From Paenibacillus validus NBRC 15382 (GTDB lineage Bacteria > Bacillota > Bacilli > Paenibacillales > NBRC-103111): a stretch of 60,487 nucleotides of DNA. The stretch is taken from assembly GCF_004000985.1 (NCBI RefSeq), contig NZ_BIMH01000033.1, positions 1 through 60,487 on the forward strand, given 5' to 3'. This document shows, in pieces, positions 43,391-52,816 of the stretch (positions are counted from its first letter, which is position 1; each line of letters starts with the position of its first letter). Under the pieces are notes generated by a model. The model did not search any database. It saw only the letters and a program-made list of their open reading frames with translations, and had not been told where the DNA came from. A program made the position numbers and the translations under genes.

Positions 43391-44293
43391 GTGAACCTCA
43401 ACCAATTGGAAACGTTAATTACGATTTCGAAAACGATGAGTTTCCGCAAGGCCGGTGAAATCTTAAACTTGACGCAGCCGGCCGTGTCCGCCCAAATCAA
43501 GAGTTTGGAGGACGAATTCAAAACGGTACTGATTGACCGGAACCAACCGGTCACGCTAACCGATAGCGGTCGCGTGTTTCTCGAGCATGCCATAATGATC
43601 CTGCAGACGGTTGAGGATCTGAAGCAGCGGCTCGAAGATTTGAACCAAACGCCGCAGGGCCATATTCATCTGGGCACGACAACTTCAATCGCGATGCAAA
43701 TTTTGCCGCGGGTTCTCTCTTATTTTCAAGACCAATTTCCGCTGATCAAAACGACGATCCATTCCATGTCAACTTCGCAAATTATGCAAAGCGTCGAGAA
43801 CGGAACGATCGATATCGGCATCACGTATTTGTTCGACAAGCATCCGTCCCTTGAAAGCTCGGTGCTTTATTATGACACCTTCGAGCTGACGGTAGCCCCG
43901 GATCACCCACTGGCCCGGTACGCCCATGTGCCGATCGAACGCCTTCACGATTTGTCGCTCATCATGCTGTCCCCCGAAACGGCCGGCCGCCGATTCGTCG
44001 ATCAAGTGTTCAAGGAACTGAACATCACGCCTCAGATCGTGATGGAGCTGTCCAGCAGCGAAGAAGTGAAACGGATGGTCGAGCTGAATCTCGGCGCGGC
44101 GATTATCTCGAAGCTATCGATTCAAAACGAGCTGCGGCTCGGTACGCTTAAAATGGTGAAAGTGAACGAACTGGAAATCAGTCATCCCGTCGGCGTCGTC
44201 TACAAGTCCGGGCGTTATTTAAGCTCGGCATTACATCAGTTTTTGCAGGACTTGAAAGGTATGCAGGAAACTCAATTCATCGGTTCGGAGTGA
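43391..44293 (+). CDS. LysR family transcriptional regulator
   Basis: 300 aa. N-terminal helix-turn-helix MSFRKAGEILNLTQPAVSAQ and linker, then the periplasmic-binding-like effector domain (HIHLGTTTSIAMQILPRVL and following). GTG start at 43391 follows GGAGAGGGGG. A short GTGTGA-C-TCACAC inverted repeat lies about 40 bases upstream and may be its operator. The PHP phosphatase gene begins 8 bases after the stop, so both form an operon. Effector and targets unknown. Confidence 0.9.
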   Translation: MNLNQLETLITISKTMSFRKAGEILNLTQPAVSAQIKSLEDEFKTVLIDRNQPVTLTDSGRVFLEHAIMILQTVEDLKQRLEDLNQTPQGHIHLGTTTSIAMQILPRVLSYFQDQFPLIKTTIHSMSTSQIMQSVENGTIDIGITYLFDKHPSLESSVLYYDTFELTVAPDHPLARYAHVPIERLHDLSLIMLSPETAGRRFVDQVFKELNITPQIVMELSSSEEVKRMVELNLGAAIISKLSIQNELRLGTLKMVKVNELEISHPVGVVYKSGRYLSSALHQFLQDLKGMQETQFIGSE

Positions 44294-44301
44294 GACAAAA
44301 G

Positions 44302-45108
44302 ATGAAATTCGATTTACATACCCACCACGAGCGCTGCGGCCATGCGACGGGCACGATACGCGATTACATCGAAGCGGGTATCGCCCACGGACTTCAGGTA
44401 ATCGGCATCAGCGATCACTCTCCTTATTTCGCCAGCGACGAAGATCGGGCGCAGCCCGGCATTGCGATGGCCAAAAGCGAGTTCAAGCGTTACGTTGACG
44501 AAGTGTTGAAGCTGAAAGCGGAATATGCCGGGCGCATCGATGTGCTGCTCGGCGTGGAGTCGGACTTCTTCCCGGAGCACGCTGATGTGTACCGCGACGT
44601 TTATAAGCTGTACCCGTTCGATTACATCATTGGATCCGTCCATTTGTCGGGCGGGGTGAGCATCTTTAACAAGAAGCGCTGGAACGGCTTGTCCGATCGG
44701 CAAAAAGTCGAGCAAAAAGAGCTGTACTATGATCTGATCGAGCAATCGGCCCGCAGCGGGATGTTCCATATTCTCGGGCATATCGACGCGATGCGCGGGT
44801 TTTATCCGGCGTTCTCGGACATCAAGACGGAAGCGGTGGACCGGACGCTCAAGACGATCGGCGAATGCGGCATTGCGATCGAAATCAACACATCTGGCAA
44901 AACGAAGGCGTGCGGAGGCTGGTACCCGATCGACGCCATTCTCGAGCGGGCCCTGCACTATGGCGTGCAAGTCACCTTCGGTTCGGACGCGCACGTTCCG
45001 AGTCGCGTCGGGGACGACTGGAACGAAGTCGCCGCGCGGCTGAAGGAGATCGGCTACCGCGAATGGGTGTACTACAAGGAGCAGCGGCCGCAAGTCGTGC
45101 CCTTGTAA
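44302..45108 (+). CDS. PHP-domain histidinol-phosphatase-like protein
   Basis: 268 aa. Metal-binding PHP motifs: FDLHTHHERCGHATG at the start, GISDHSPY, GVESDFFPEH, SVHLSGG, HILGHIDAM and GSDAHVPSRVG near the end, as in HisJ-type histidinol phosphatases. No his genes are nearby, so another phosphoester substrate is possible. ATG 44302 chosen; a GTG at 44290 overlaps the LysR stop and has no ribosome binding site. Confidence 0.88.
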   Translation: MKFDLHTHHERCGHATGTIRDYIEAGIAHGLQVIGISDHSPYFASDEDRAQPGIAMAKSEFKRYVDEVLKLKAEYAGRIDVLLGVESDFFPEHADVYRDVYKLYPFDYIIGSVHLSGGVSIFNKKRWNGLSDRQKVEQKELYYDLIEQSARSGMFHILGHIDAMRGFYPAFSDIKTEAVDRTLKTIGECGIAIEINTSGKTKACGGWYPIDAILERALHYGVQVTFGSDAHVPSRVGDDWNEVAARLKEIGYREWVYYKEQRPQVVPL

Positions 45109-45179
45109 GAGAAGCTCCTGATCGGAGCCCTTCCGTGGAAGATACTTTCTGATATCTTAAGCAAACCTGCGCACAACTC

Positions 45180-45216
45180 AAATAGCGGGACTGTGACGAG
45201 CACAGTCCCGCTATTT
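45180..45216. repeat. Hairpin repeat, copy 2 (AAATAGCGG family), probable terminator
   Basis: A perfect 16-bp stem (AAATAGCGGGACTGTG with CACAGTCCCGCTATTT) with loop ACGAG and T/A tracts on both strands, lying between convergent genes. The outer part is the same as in the hairpin at 25640-25731 except for one compensated base pair (GGGACT/AGTCCC against GGAACT/AGTTCC). Confidence 0.85.
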
Positions 45217-45291
45217 TTCATGATGCCGCAATGCATACGCGAAATACCGCCCTCTGCTTCCCGCAAGGCGGCACGGCCGGCATGAGCCGGG

Positions 45292-45810
45292 CTACCGGCG
45301 AGCCGAACCGCCGGGCCGGCGGCCAGGCGGCGCAGACGACCGCTTCACGGAGGGCTTGCTTGCCTGAGGGCGGCGAAGCGACGCCGTTTTCACCGATCCC
45401 CCGCCCAGCCCGCCGAAGCCGCCAAAGCCGCCGATCAGCTTGAACACCGGGCCGATTTGCTTCATGATGGTGATCACCTTCTGCACCTTACCCATCGTGG
45501 AAATGATGCCGTCCAGCCCGCCTACGCGGTTAAAGAGCGACATGAAGCCGAAACCCGACTCGCCGCCCGCAGCGGCACCCAGACCGCCTGTCGCCGCTCC
45601 GCCGGCAAACGGATTAAACAACCCTTGAACTTCCGCCGTGTTAAGCTGCGGCTGCGGATTCGCGATCCGCGGCTTACGCACATTCCCTGGACGACCGCCC
45701 TTTCCCGTCGCTGCCGATGCGCTTGCCGCCTGCTTCCGGCGGCCTGAACCGGGGGCGGCCTTTGGCTTTTGGCTCCCTGAGCGGGGGGCAGCCTTTGGCT
45801 TCTGGCTCAT
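45292..45810 (-). CDS. YqfQ/VrrA-like low-complexity protein, 172 aa
   Basis: Basic Lys/Pro/Ala-rich N-terminus (about 1-55), a Gly/Ala-rich middle, a short conserved-looking segment GGLDGIISTMGKVQKVITIM with KQIGPVFKLIGG (about 105-140), then a basic Ser/Pro/Arg tail. The hydrophobic core resembles YqfQ (VrrA-like) proteins of Bacilli; function unknown. GGAAGGG lies 12 bases before ATG 45810. Confidence 0.55.
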   Translation of the reverse strand: MSQKPKAAPRSGSQKPKAAPGSGRRKQAASASAATGKGGRPGNVRKPRIANPQPQLNTAEVQGLFNPFAGGAATGGLGAAAGGESGFGFMSLFNRVGGLDGIISTMGKVQKVITIMKQIGPVFKLIGGFGGFGGLGGGSVKTASLRRPQASKPSVKRSSAPPGRRPGGSARR

Positions 45811-45987
45811 ACGATGTTCACCCTTCCTTCTCCTGATTTCTCGGACACTCCGATTCATCTATACACCCTAGCTTATGACCATTCCGTCGCACAGGTTTGT
45901 ACCTTCACCCAATCCTATAAAATGGGTTATGATTAGATGAAGCCGTTGGATTAGATGGACTCATTCTGCGAGCGGGAGGCCTGACCG

Positions 45988-48900
45988 ATGAGGATGACGT
46001 TGGAAACGAAAATGATGGCGATCCTCTTCCTGGTGACAACCCTGACACTAGGCATTGTCGGATTCACCCATTACCAACTCTCCAAAAATAAGCTGTACCA
46101 GCAATTGGAGGAGCAAACGCTCGACACGCTGAGCAATGCCGCCGACAACTTGGACGCCTACCTGAGAGTGCGCACGGCCGAGGCCGAAATCATCAGCCGG
46201 ACGACGGTGATCCGAAGCGGCACCCTGCCGGAGAAGCTCGCTTATTTGGCTAAAGAGCTGGAGCAAGGGCTGGAGCGCCATTACTTGTCCATCGGCATTG
46301 CCGATCTGCAGGGCAACCTGACGCTGTCGGACGGCGAACAGGGCAGCCTTGCCCACACAGCCGCTTTCGCAACCGCGCTGCAAGGAAAATCCGCTGTCTC
46401 CGACCCGTATATCGGGCAAATGACGAATACTTCCGTCATCTCTATTCTCGTTCCCGTCTTTAACGAGGAACGGCATGTGACCGGTGTGCTCAGCGTCGCG
46501 CTGGACGCCCGGAGCGTGTTCTCGTCGCAGCTGAATTTGGACGATCCGGCTAAACAGCGGCGCATCATCGTCGTCAACATGGAGTCGACCGTGCTCTACA
46601 ATACGGACTCTTCCAAAAATTTCGTCTTGAATTACCGGCGCGATTTTCCCGCATTTACGGATCAGTACGATATCGTCTCGGAGCAAGACCGGGGCTCGAT
46701 CCAGACGGTAATCAGCTTCGGTCCGTCCAAGTCTTTCTTTGTGAGAATGCCGCTGACGAACTGGATCGTCCTGCTCTCGGTCGGCTTATCCAACTTCGAA
46801 GCACCGCTTCGCTCGCTCTTGTATACAACGCTCCTGATTATCGCGGCGGCCGAGCTGTGTCTTTTCCTCATCATCCGTCTCACCGTCAACCGTTTCATTA
46901 TCAGGCGGCTGAAGCCGATCCTGAAAGCGACCGAATCGGTAGCGGACGGCAACTTTTACACGAGCCCTCTGGATCATTCATCCAGCGACGAGCTCGGGCA
47001 ATTGTCGCAGTCGGTCAATGGCATGATTCAAAATTTGCGCAGCTTGTTCGAGCCGTTCGAAGCGTTTATTCGTGAGAACAAATATGCCATGATCGTGACG
47101 GACGCCGCATATAAGATCACGTACTTTAACCGGCAAGCCGAACAATTGCTCGGGTACTCGGCCATCGACGTCATTCATAAGAAAACGCCGCACATTTGGC
47201 TGGACCCTCAACAGCTGGCGGAGCGGGCGGCCTTGTATGCGCAGGAGCTCCAGGAGCCTATTCCGGCGGACTGTACCGCCTTTTTCATAAAAGCAGCGCG
47301 CAAAATGACGATGGATACCGAGTGGTTATGGCTGCATCGGGTTGGAGCGCGCATTCCCGTTAACGTCAACGTCAGCACGATGATCGGTGCGAAAGGCAAG
47401 GTGAAAGGCTTCGTCCTCATTGCCCAAGATATTCGAGGATATAAGGAAACGCTCGAGTCGAGAAATCGGCTGCTTAACATTATGGAGAACGCCCACGATT
47501 TTATCGCTTCGTTCGATAAGCGCGGGGACATGTTCTACATCAATCAGGCGGGACTGCAATTACTCGGTATTGAGAAGCTGGATGAGGATACGTGCAATAT
47601 CGGCAACTACTTGGTCGGCGAGATGGCGTTCCGCTTATCGAAAGGCGTGAGGAACGCCGAGGAACGCGGGTTCTGGGAGGAGGAGATCGAATTCCGGACC
47701 GCCCGCGGGGAGCGAATCGTGACCTCGCAAACGCTGGTCGCCCACACCTCGACCGACGGTCGGGAAACGTACTATTCGACGATCGTCCGCGACATCCGCG
47801 AGCAGAAGCGCATTCAGCGGGCCATACTCGAAGCCAAGGAAGAAGCGGACGAAGCGAACCGCTCCAAGAGCTTGTTCCTCGCGCGCATGAGCCATGAAAT
47901 CCGCACCCCGCTGAACGGGATCATGGGGCTGTCGCATCTGATGCAGCGCTCGGAATTGTCGGACATTCAAGCCGATTACATGCACAAAATCGTCGCCTCC
48001 TCCCAGTCGCTGCTCGGCATCATCAACGACATTCTTGATTTTTCCAAAATCGAAGCGGACAAGCTCGACATCGAGCGCATCTCCTTCTCCCTGGGCGGCA
48101 TCGTCAAGCGGTTAAACGGCACGCTTAGCGTGCTCATCGGCCATAAGCCGGTAGAGCTCGTAGCCGATATCGGGCACGAGGTGCCTGACGAGCTGGCAGG
48201 TGATCCGCTCCGGCTCGAGCAAGTGTTATTGAACCTGCTCAGCAATGCGGTGAAATTTACCTCGCAAGGCCAGATCGAATTCGGCATTAGCCTCCATCGC
48301 GCCAACGCCGCGTCCATCTGGCTCGACTTTAGCGTCAAGGATACGGGTGTCGGCATGAACGCAGCGCAGCTGGAGCACCTGTTCGAGCCGTTCGTCCAAG
48401 CGGACGGCTCGACGAGCCGCAAGTACGGCGGCACCGGTCTGGGCCTCGTCATCGCCAAAAGCCTGATCGAGCGCATGGGCGGCGAGCTTCGGGTCCGCAG
48501 CCTCGAAGGCCAGGGCAGCGAGTTCGGCTTCAGGCTGCCTTTCCCGGTCATCCCCGGGCAAGGGGCGGAAGCCGGGAAGTTCCCGTATCAGGCGCTGGTT
48601 GCGAAGGATCATCCGGCGACGTGCCGCTTATGGCAGGGGGCGCTCGCTTCAATCACCGGCGAAGCTTACGGCGTGCTTACATGGAAAGATGCGCTGCGCC
48701 GGATCGTCGAAGCCCCGCCGGATATCGCCTTTCTCGACATGGAATCGGCGGATATGTACGGGGAGGAAACGTGGTTCGAGCTGAAACGGGAGGCAGATCG
48801 CCAAGGTGTCCTGACGGTGGCGTGTACGACCCTGGCCGGTCGAGACGCCCTGCTTCTTGTCCCCGAACAACTGCGGCCCGATTGGATCATGGTCAAGCCG

Positions 48901-49791
48901 TTCAGTCGGTACGAGCTCGCCGACGTCCTGTCCGTCGTACGGGACAAGCGGCGGCAGACGGCACCCGAGGCCGCACAGCTCGAGCAAGTGTACGGCGAGA
49001 CTCAAGCGGGGCACATTCTGCTGGTGGAGGACAACCGTATCAACCAGACGGTCGCCCGGGAAATTCTGGTCTCGCACGGGCTGCAGGTTACGGTAGCGGG
49101 CGACGGCTTTGAAGCGCTGCAGCGGTTGGAAGAGGCCCGCTTCGATCTCGTGCTGATGGATCTGCATATGCCAGGGCTCGACGGCATCGAAACGACGAAG
49201 CGCATTCGTACAGATGCCGCCTTCGTCCGCCTGCCGATCATCGCCTTGACGGCCGACGCTACGAAGGAACAGCGGGAAGCGTGCTTGAAGGCTGAGATGA
49301 ATGAGGTGCTGACGAAGCCGGTTCAGCCCGAGAAGCTGATCCGCACCGTGGCGCAATGGCTGCCTTCGGCCCAACCGCTGACGGCGGCGTCCAAGGAAAT
49401 CACGGACGCAGACTTATCCGATGCCGGCACGGGAGGATGGTCCTTCGAAGGGCCGCTCGACACGAAACGCGCACTCGCCTTTTTGGGAGGACGTGAACAG
49501 ATGTATATCCAATTATTGGACGCTTTTTTGCTGGAATATGGCAGGATCGGGGACAAGCTATCGCTGACGGACCCTGCGGACCGCCACGATGCGCATCGGA
49601 TCGTTCACTCGCTGCGCGGAGCCGCGGGCAATTTGGGGGCAAAGGACGTGTTCCTCACTGCGGGAGCACTTGAAGAAGCGCTACAAACAGGGATCGGCGC
49701 GCTGCCGGAATTGACCGTTCGTTTAAAAGATCAGCTCGAACAACTGACACAAGCAATTCGAGAGCTGCCTTTTCGACAAAAGGATACATAG
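45988..49791 (+). CDS. Hybrid sensor histidine kinase with HPt, 1,267 aa
   Basis: Order: membrane segment (about 9-29), extracytoplasmic Cache-like sensor (about 35-270), second membrane segment (about 278-305), HAMP, two PAS domains (about 355-475 and 490-610), HisKA with ARMSHEIRTPLNG (His about 636), HATPase (NLLSNAVKF, GGTGLGLVIAK), a degenerate receiver (about 870-985), a complete receiver ILLVEDNRINQ ... LVLMDLHMPG (Asp about 1057), and an HPt domain with HRIVHSLRGAAGN (His about 1207). GGGAGG precedes the start. Complete multistep phosphorelay in one chain. Confidence 0.92.
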   Translation: MRMTLETKMMAILFLVTTLTLGIVGFTHYQLSKNKLYQQLEEQTLDTLSNAADNLDAYLRVRTAEAEIISRTTVIRSGTLPEKLAYLAKELEQGLERHYLSIGIADLQGNLTLSDGEQGSLAHTAAFATALQGKSAVSDPYIGQMTNTSVISILVPVFNEERHVTGVLSVALDARSVFSSQLNLDDPAKQRRIIVVNMESTVLYNTDSSKNFVLNYRRDFPAFTDQYDIVSEQDRGSIQTVISFGPSKSFFVRMPLTNWIVLLSVGLSNFEAPLRSLLYTTLLIIAAAELCLFLIIRLTVNRFIIRRLKPILKATESVADGNFYTSPLDHSSSDELGQLSQSVNGMIQNLRSLFEPFEAFIRENKYAMIVTDAAYKITYFNRQAEQLLGYSAIDVIHKKTPHIWLDPQQLAERAALYAQELQEPIPADCTAFFIKAARKMTMDTEWLWLHRVGARIPVNVNVSTMIGAKGKVKGFVLIAQDIRGYKETLESRNRLLNIMENAHDFIASFDKRGDMFYINQAGLQLLGIEKLDEDTCNIGNYLVGEMAFRLSKGVRNAEERGFWEEEIEFRTARGERIVTSQTLVAHTSTDGRETYYSTIVRDIREQKRIQRAILEAKEEADEANRSKSLFLARMSHEIRTPLNGIMGLSHLMQRSELSDIQADYMHKIVASSQSLLGIINDILDFSKIEADKLDIERISFSLGGIVKRLNGTLSVLIGHKPVELVADIGHEVPDELAGDPLRLEQVLLNLLSNAVKFTSQGQIEFGISLHRANAASIWLDFSVKDTGVGMNAAQLEHLFEPFVQADGSTSRKYGGTGLGLVIAKSLIERMGGELRVRSLEGQGSEFGFRLPFPVIPGQGAEAGKFPYQALVAKDHPATCRLWQGALASITGEAYGVLTWKDALRRIVEAPPDIAFLDMESADMYGEETWFELKREADRQGVLTVACTTLAGRDALLLVPEQLRPDWIMVKPFSRYELADVLSVVRDKRRQTAPEAAQLEQVYGETQAGHILLVEDNRINQTVAREILVSHGLQVTVAGDGFEALQRLEEARFDLVLMDLHMPGLDGIETTKRIRTDAAFVRLPIIALTADATKEQREACLKAEMNEVLTKPVQPEKLIRTVAQWLPSAQPLTAASKEITDADLSDAGTGGWSFEGPLDTKRALAFLGGREQMYIQLLDAFLLEYGRIGDKLSLTDPADRHDAHRIVHSLRGAAGNLGAKDVFLTAGALEEALQTGIGALPELTVRLKDQLEQLTQAIRELPFRQKDT

Positions 49792-49896
49792 ACTAACGGC
49801 CTTCACCCCTATATAATTTATACGAATATGCCAAAAGTGTTTGGTAAGTGTTAGCGTCTCTAACATTTGATCGTTTAAAGGCGGGTGGCCGATAGC

Positions 49897-50589
49897 GTGT
49901 ACAAGGTACTTATCATAGAAGATGATAATATTATTGGAGAAATGCTCAGACTGTATTTGACCGAGGAGCGCTTCATCGTATTTCGCGCAGAAACCGGCAA
50001 GGACGGCATGATGGCGCTCGGCACCTTTAAACCGGATATCCTTCTTCTGGATTTAATGCTGCCGGACGCGGAAGGAGTCGGCCTATGCGCCACGTTCCGG
50101 GATTTGACGACGGCGCCGATTATCGTCGTCTCCATGAAGACGAACGTGACCGACCGCATACAGGCCCTTACGGCCGGCGCCGACGATTATCTCTGCAAGC
50201 CCTTCAGCATGCAGGAGCTGAAAGCCCGTATCGATGCGGTTTTGCGCCGCTCCCTGGTCGCGCCGGCATTGCCTGAAGCCGTCGAAACGGATCGCGATCC
50301 GGGCGACGAGATTCAACTGGATGCCGACCGGCGAATGCTCATCGTGCGCGGGAACTACGTAGAGATTACCTACTCCGAATACGAAATTATGAAGCTGTTC
50401 TGCCACAATCCCGGCAAAGTATTTTCCCGGGAAGAATTAATCAACGCCGCCCGCGGCTACGATTCGTTCGTGAACGACCGGGCGATCGACGTGCATGTGA
50501 CCAATTTGCGCAGAAAAATCGAGTACCGTCCGAAGGAGCCCGTTCATATTAAAACTGTCTGGGGCGTCGGATATAAGTTTATTCCATAG
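49897..50589 (+). CDS. OmpR-family response regulator
   Basis: 230 aa from GTG 49897 (GGGTGG upstream); GTG 49885 would add four residues. Receiver with IEDDN, phospho-Asp in ILLLDLMLPDAEG, Ser in IIVVSMK and Lys in DYLCKPFSM; winged helix with TYSEYEIMKLFCHNPGKVFSREEL and VHVTNLRRKIE. It follows the hybrid kinase by about 100 bases and may receive its phosphate through the HPt domain (inferred). Confidence 0.92.
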   Translation: MYKVLIIEDDNIIGEMLRLYLTEERFIVFRAETGKDGMMALGTFKPDILLLDLMLPDAEGVGLCATFRDLTTAPIIVVSMKTNVTDRIQALTAGADDYLCKPFSMQELKARIDAVLRRSLVAPALPEAVETDRDPGDEIQLDADRRMLIVRGNYVEITYSEYEIMKLFCHNPGKVFSREELINAARGYDSFVNDRAIDVHVTNLRRKIEYRPKEPVHIKTVWGVGYKFIP

Positions 50590-50614
50590 CCATAGCCCGC
50601 TCCCCCGCGGTAAC

Positions 50615-50648
50615 AAGCCGACTTCCGTTTAAGCGGAATGTCGGCTTA
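50615..50648 (+). terminator. Hairpin after the response regulator gene
   Basis: AAGCCGAC...TTCCG pairs with CGGAA...GTCGGCTT around loop TTTAAG; T tract weak (TTATTG). Confidence 0.6.
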
Positions 50649-50751
50649 TTGTCGATAAATTAACAGGCGCTTAACGATTATTCCCAAACTTTCCAAATAC
50701 ATTCACCTTATACTGGAAAAAGTTAAGGTTTACTGGGAGGATAGGATCACC

Positions 50752-52302
50752 GTGATCGGAGATATCGCTAGGCATGTATGGCACAGTGTGCTTGATGTAG
50801 GGTTATTTCTTGTTTGGACAAACCGGTGGAATCAGGCTGCGGCGCGAAGCGCGGCCATACGCCGCTTGATGGCCGCAGGCTTGCTCTGGGGACTTGCCGA
50901 CCTCTTGTCCTTCGTTATTGCTTTCCCCGGGCAGCAAGCCGGTATCCGGGAATGGAGTCTTTACCTGCTGCTCTCCTTGTCGCTTCATGCCGCCGCCTTA
51001 TTAGTTGGCGCTTATGCACTCGACTTTCCGTTAACGCGCAGCCGACGGCCCTACTGGAGGCCCTGCCTGACCAAGCACCGCTGTATGATGGAGCAGTTGA
51101 ACCGGCTCGTGAATAAAGAAATTCCTTTTACCGTCGTTCTTTTCCAGATTCACAACCTGCAGGATATGAAGAAACGGTATGGTCCTGACGTTTGCCAAAG
51201 CTTACTCGATACGATGTCGGCCCGTATTCAGGGAAGGCTTCAGGCCGATTGGCGCATGAGCTTATCCGAAGACAATCTGTTTTGGATTTGCGTGGAGGGC
51301 GGAACGCGTGAGGAGCTTATCGAATGGAAATTTATAACCAAGTGCGAGCTGGTCAAGCCTTGGATGGTCCGATCCAAACACTTCTACGCCGAGGTTGCGT
51401 CCTCTCTCGTCACCTATCGGGGCGACGAGGAAGGGTTGGCAGCGCTGGTGGAACGTGCGCTAGGCTCGTTACGCCTTCCCCACCCGGAGCATTTGGGCGT
51501 GACTGTTCAGCCTGACCCGGAAGCGGCTCGGCGCGCCGAATTGACCGAGCACCTGCGCGACGCCTTGAAGCTGGGACAATTCAGCGTACATTACCAGCCG
51601 CAATTCGATATTCGCAGCGGCCGGGTGCGCGGCTTCGAAGCGCTGCTGCGCTGGCGCCATCCGGAGCACGGCTTCATCTCGCCCGCCGAATTTATTCCGC
51701 TGACCGAGGCGTCCGGCCTGATCGTACCGCTCGGCATGTGGGTGCTGCGCCAAGCGTGTGAGACGGGCACTTCCTTGCTCGGCGTGTTCCCGGATGCCGT
51801 CATGTCCGTGAACGTGTCCGCCGTCCAGATTAACGACCCGGACTTTCCCGAATGCGTGAAGGAGATCGCCCGTTCCGCCGGGCTGCCGCCCCACCGTCTC
51901 GAGCTGGAAGTGACCGAAACGGCGCTGATAGCTTCGCTTGAATATGCGCAGCGGCAGCTAATGCGATTAAGCCAGGCCGGCATTATACTCGCGCTTGATG
52001 ATTTCGGGGTCGGTTACTCCTCGTTGAACTACTTGAAAAAGCTGCCCTTCCATGTGGTGAAAATCGACAAGAGCTTCACGAACGATCTCACCACCCCGAA
52101 GGAAGCGAAAGTGACCGAAGCGATCATTCAGCTTGTCAAACATCTCGACTACCGTGTCGTGGCCGAAGGAGTGGAAACCTTCGATCAGTTGAACCGGCTG
52201 AAAGAGATGGACTGCGACGTCGCTCAAGGCTTCCTGCTGAGCAGGCCGCTTGCGCCGGAGCAGCTGCCGGCATTTATCGCTAAACACCTCGTCCACCCGT
52301 AA
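50752..52302 (+). CDS. EAL-domain c-di-GMP phosphodiesterase with degenerate GGDEF, 516 aa
   Basis: Two N-terminal membrane segments (about 38-58 and 66-90), a GGDEF-like region without the GGDEF signature (about 105-255), then a full EAL domain (about 262-510) that keeps the known catalytic residues: FEALLRW (about 296-302), NVSAVQ, LELEVTETAL, LDDFGVGYSSL, KIDKSF, EGVET and AQGF. It should hydrolyse c-di-GMP. GTG start at 50752 follows GGGAGG. Located after the kinase and regulator genes, with its own likely promoter. Confidence 0.92.
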   Translation: MIGDIARHVWHSVLDVGLFLVWTNRWNQAAARSAAIRRLMAAGLLWGLADLLSFVIAFPGQQAGIREWSLYLLLSLSLHAAALLVGAYALDFPLTRSRRPYWRPCLTKHRCMMEQLNRLVNKEIPFTVVLFQIHNLQDMKKRYGPDVCQSLLDTMSARIQGRLQADWRMSLSEDNLFWICVEGGTREELIEWKFITKCELVKPWMVRSKHFYAEVASSLVTYRGDEEGLAALVERALGSLRLPHPEHLGVTVQPDPEAARRAELTEHLRDALKLGQFSVHYQPQFDIRSGRVRGFEALLRWRHPEHGFISPAEFIPLTEASGLIVPLGMWVLRQACETGTSLLGVFPDAVMSVNVSAVQINDPDFPECVKEIARSAGLPPHRLELEVTETALIASLEYAQRQLMRLSQAGIILALDDFGVGYSSLNYLKKLPFHVVKIDKSFTNDLTTPKEAKVTEAIIQLVKHLDYRVVAEGVETFDQLNRLKEMDCDVAQGFLLSRPLAPEQLPAFIAKHLVHP

Positions 52303-52410
52303 CCGGCCTCCGGGGTTGTGTTCCCCTTTCCAGCCTAAGAGGTCCGGGCCTTCATGTCAGCGGCTTTTCGCCTTCGTGAGACTTGCTTCAGCGCCTCGCT
52401 TCCCAAAAAC

Positions 52411-52441
52411 AAAAAGACCCTTACGACGCGCGTAAGGGTCT
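52411..52441 (-). terminator. Terminator of the qox operon
   Basis: On the minus strand AGACCCTTACG pairs with CGTAAGGGTCT (11 bp, loop of five), followed by TTTTG. Confidence 0.85.
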
Positions 52442-52458
52442 ACAAGTATGAGCTGCGC

Positions 52459-52815
52459 TTAATGCGCCACCGCGTTATACGTCATGATCCAGATCGAGCC
52501 CGCCACGATGGTCAGCAGGATGATCAAACCGAGAATGAGCGCCATGATGTTCCAACGGGCATTCTCTCCTTCCTTCAGATGCATAAAGAACAGCAGCTGA
52601 ACGGCGAATTGCAGCACCGCCATGACGAGAATCAATAAGATCGTGCCGGTCTGGCTCATCATTTTGTTCATCACGACCACGAGCGGAATGACCGTCAGCA
52701 CAATCGAAAGCAGAAATCCAATGACGTAGGACTTCAGGGAACCGTGCGAGCCGTTGTGTGAGCCGTGTTGCTCGTGTCCGTGTCCGTGCGAAGAAGCCGC
52801 GTTTATACGCTCCAT
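52459..52815 (-). CDS. qoxD: Quinol oxidase subunit IV
   Basis: 118-aa small subunit of the heme-copper quinol oxidase with three hydrophobic helices (about 29-50, 57-77 and 88-111) and the typical MHLKEGENARWN loop. The N-terminal 27 residues are His/Gly/Ser-rich (HGHGHEQHGSHNGSHG), an unusual extension. One base after the qoxC stop, with GGGGGTGATG as ribosome binding site. Confidence 0.9.
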   Translation of the reverse strand: MERINAASSHGHGHEQHGSHNGSHGSLKSYVIGFLLSIVLTVIPLVVVMNKMMSQTGTILLILVMAVLQFAVQLLFFMHLKEGENARWNIMALILGLIILLTIVAGSIWIMTYNAVAH

Positions 52816-52816
52816 C

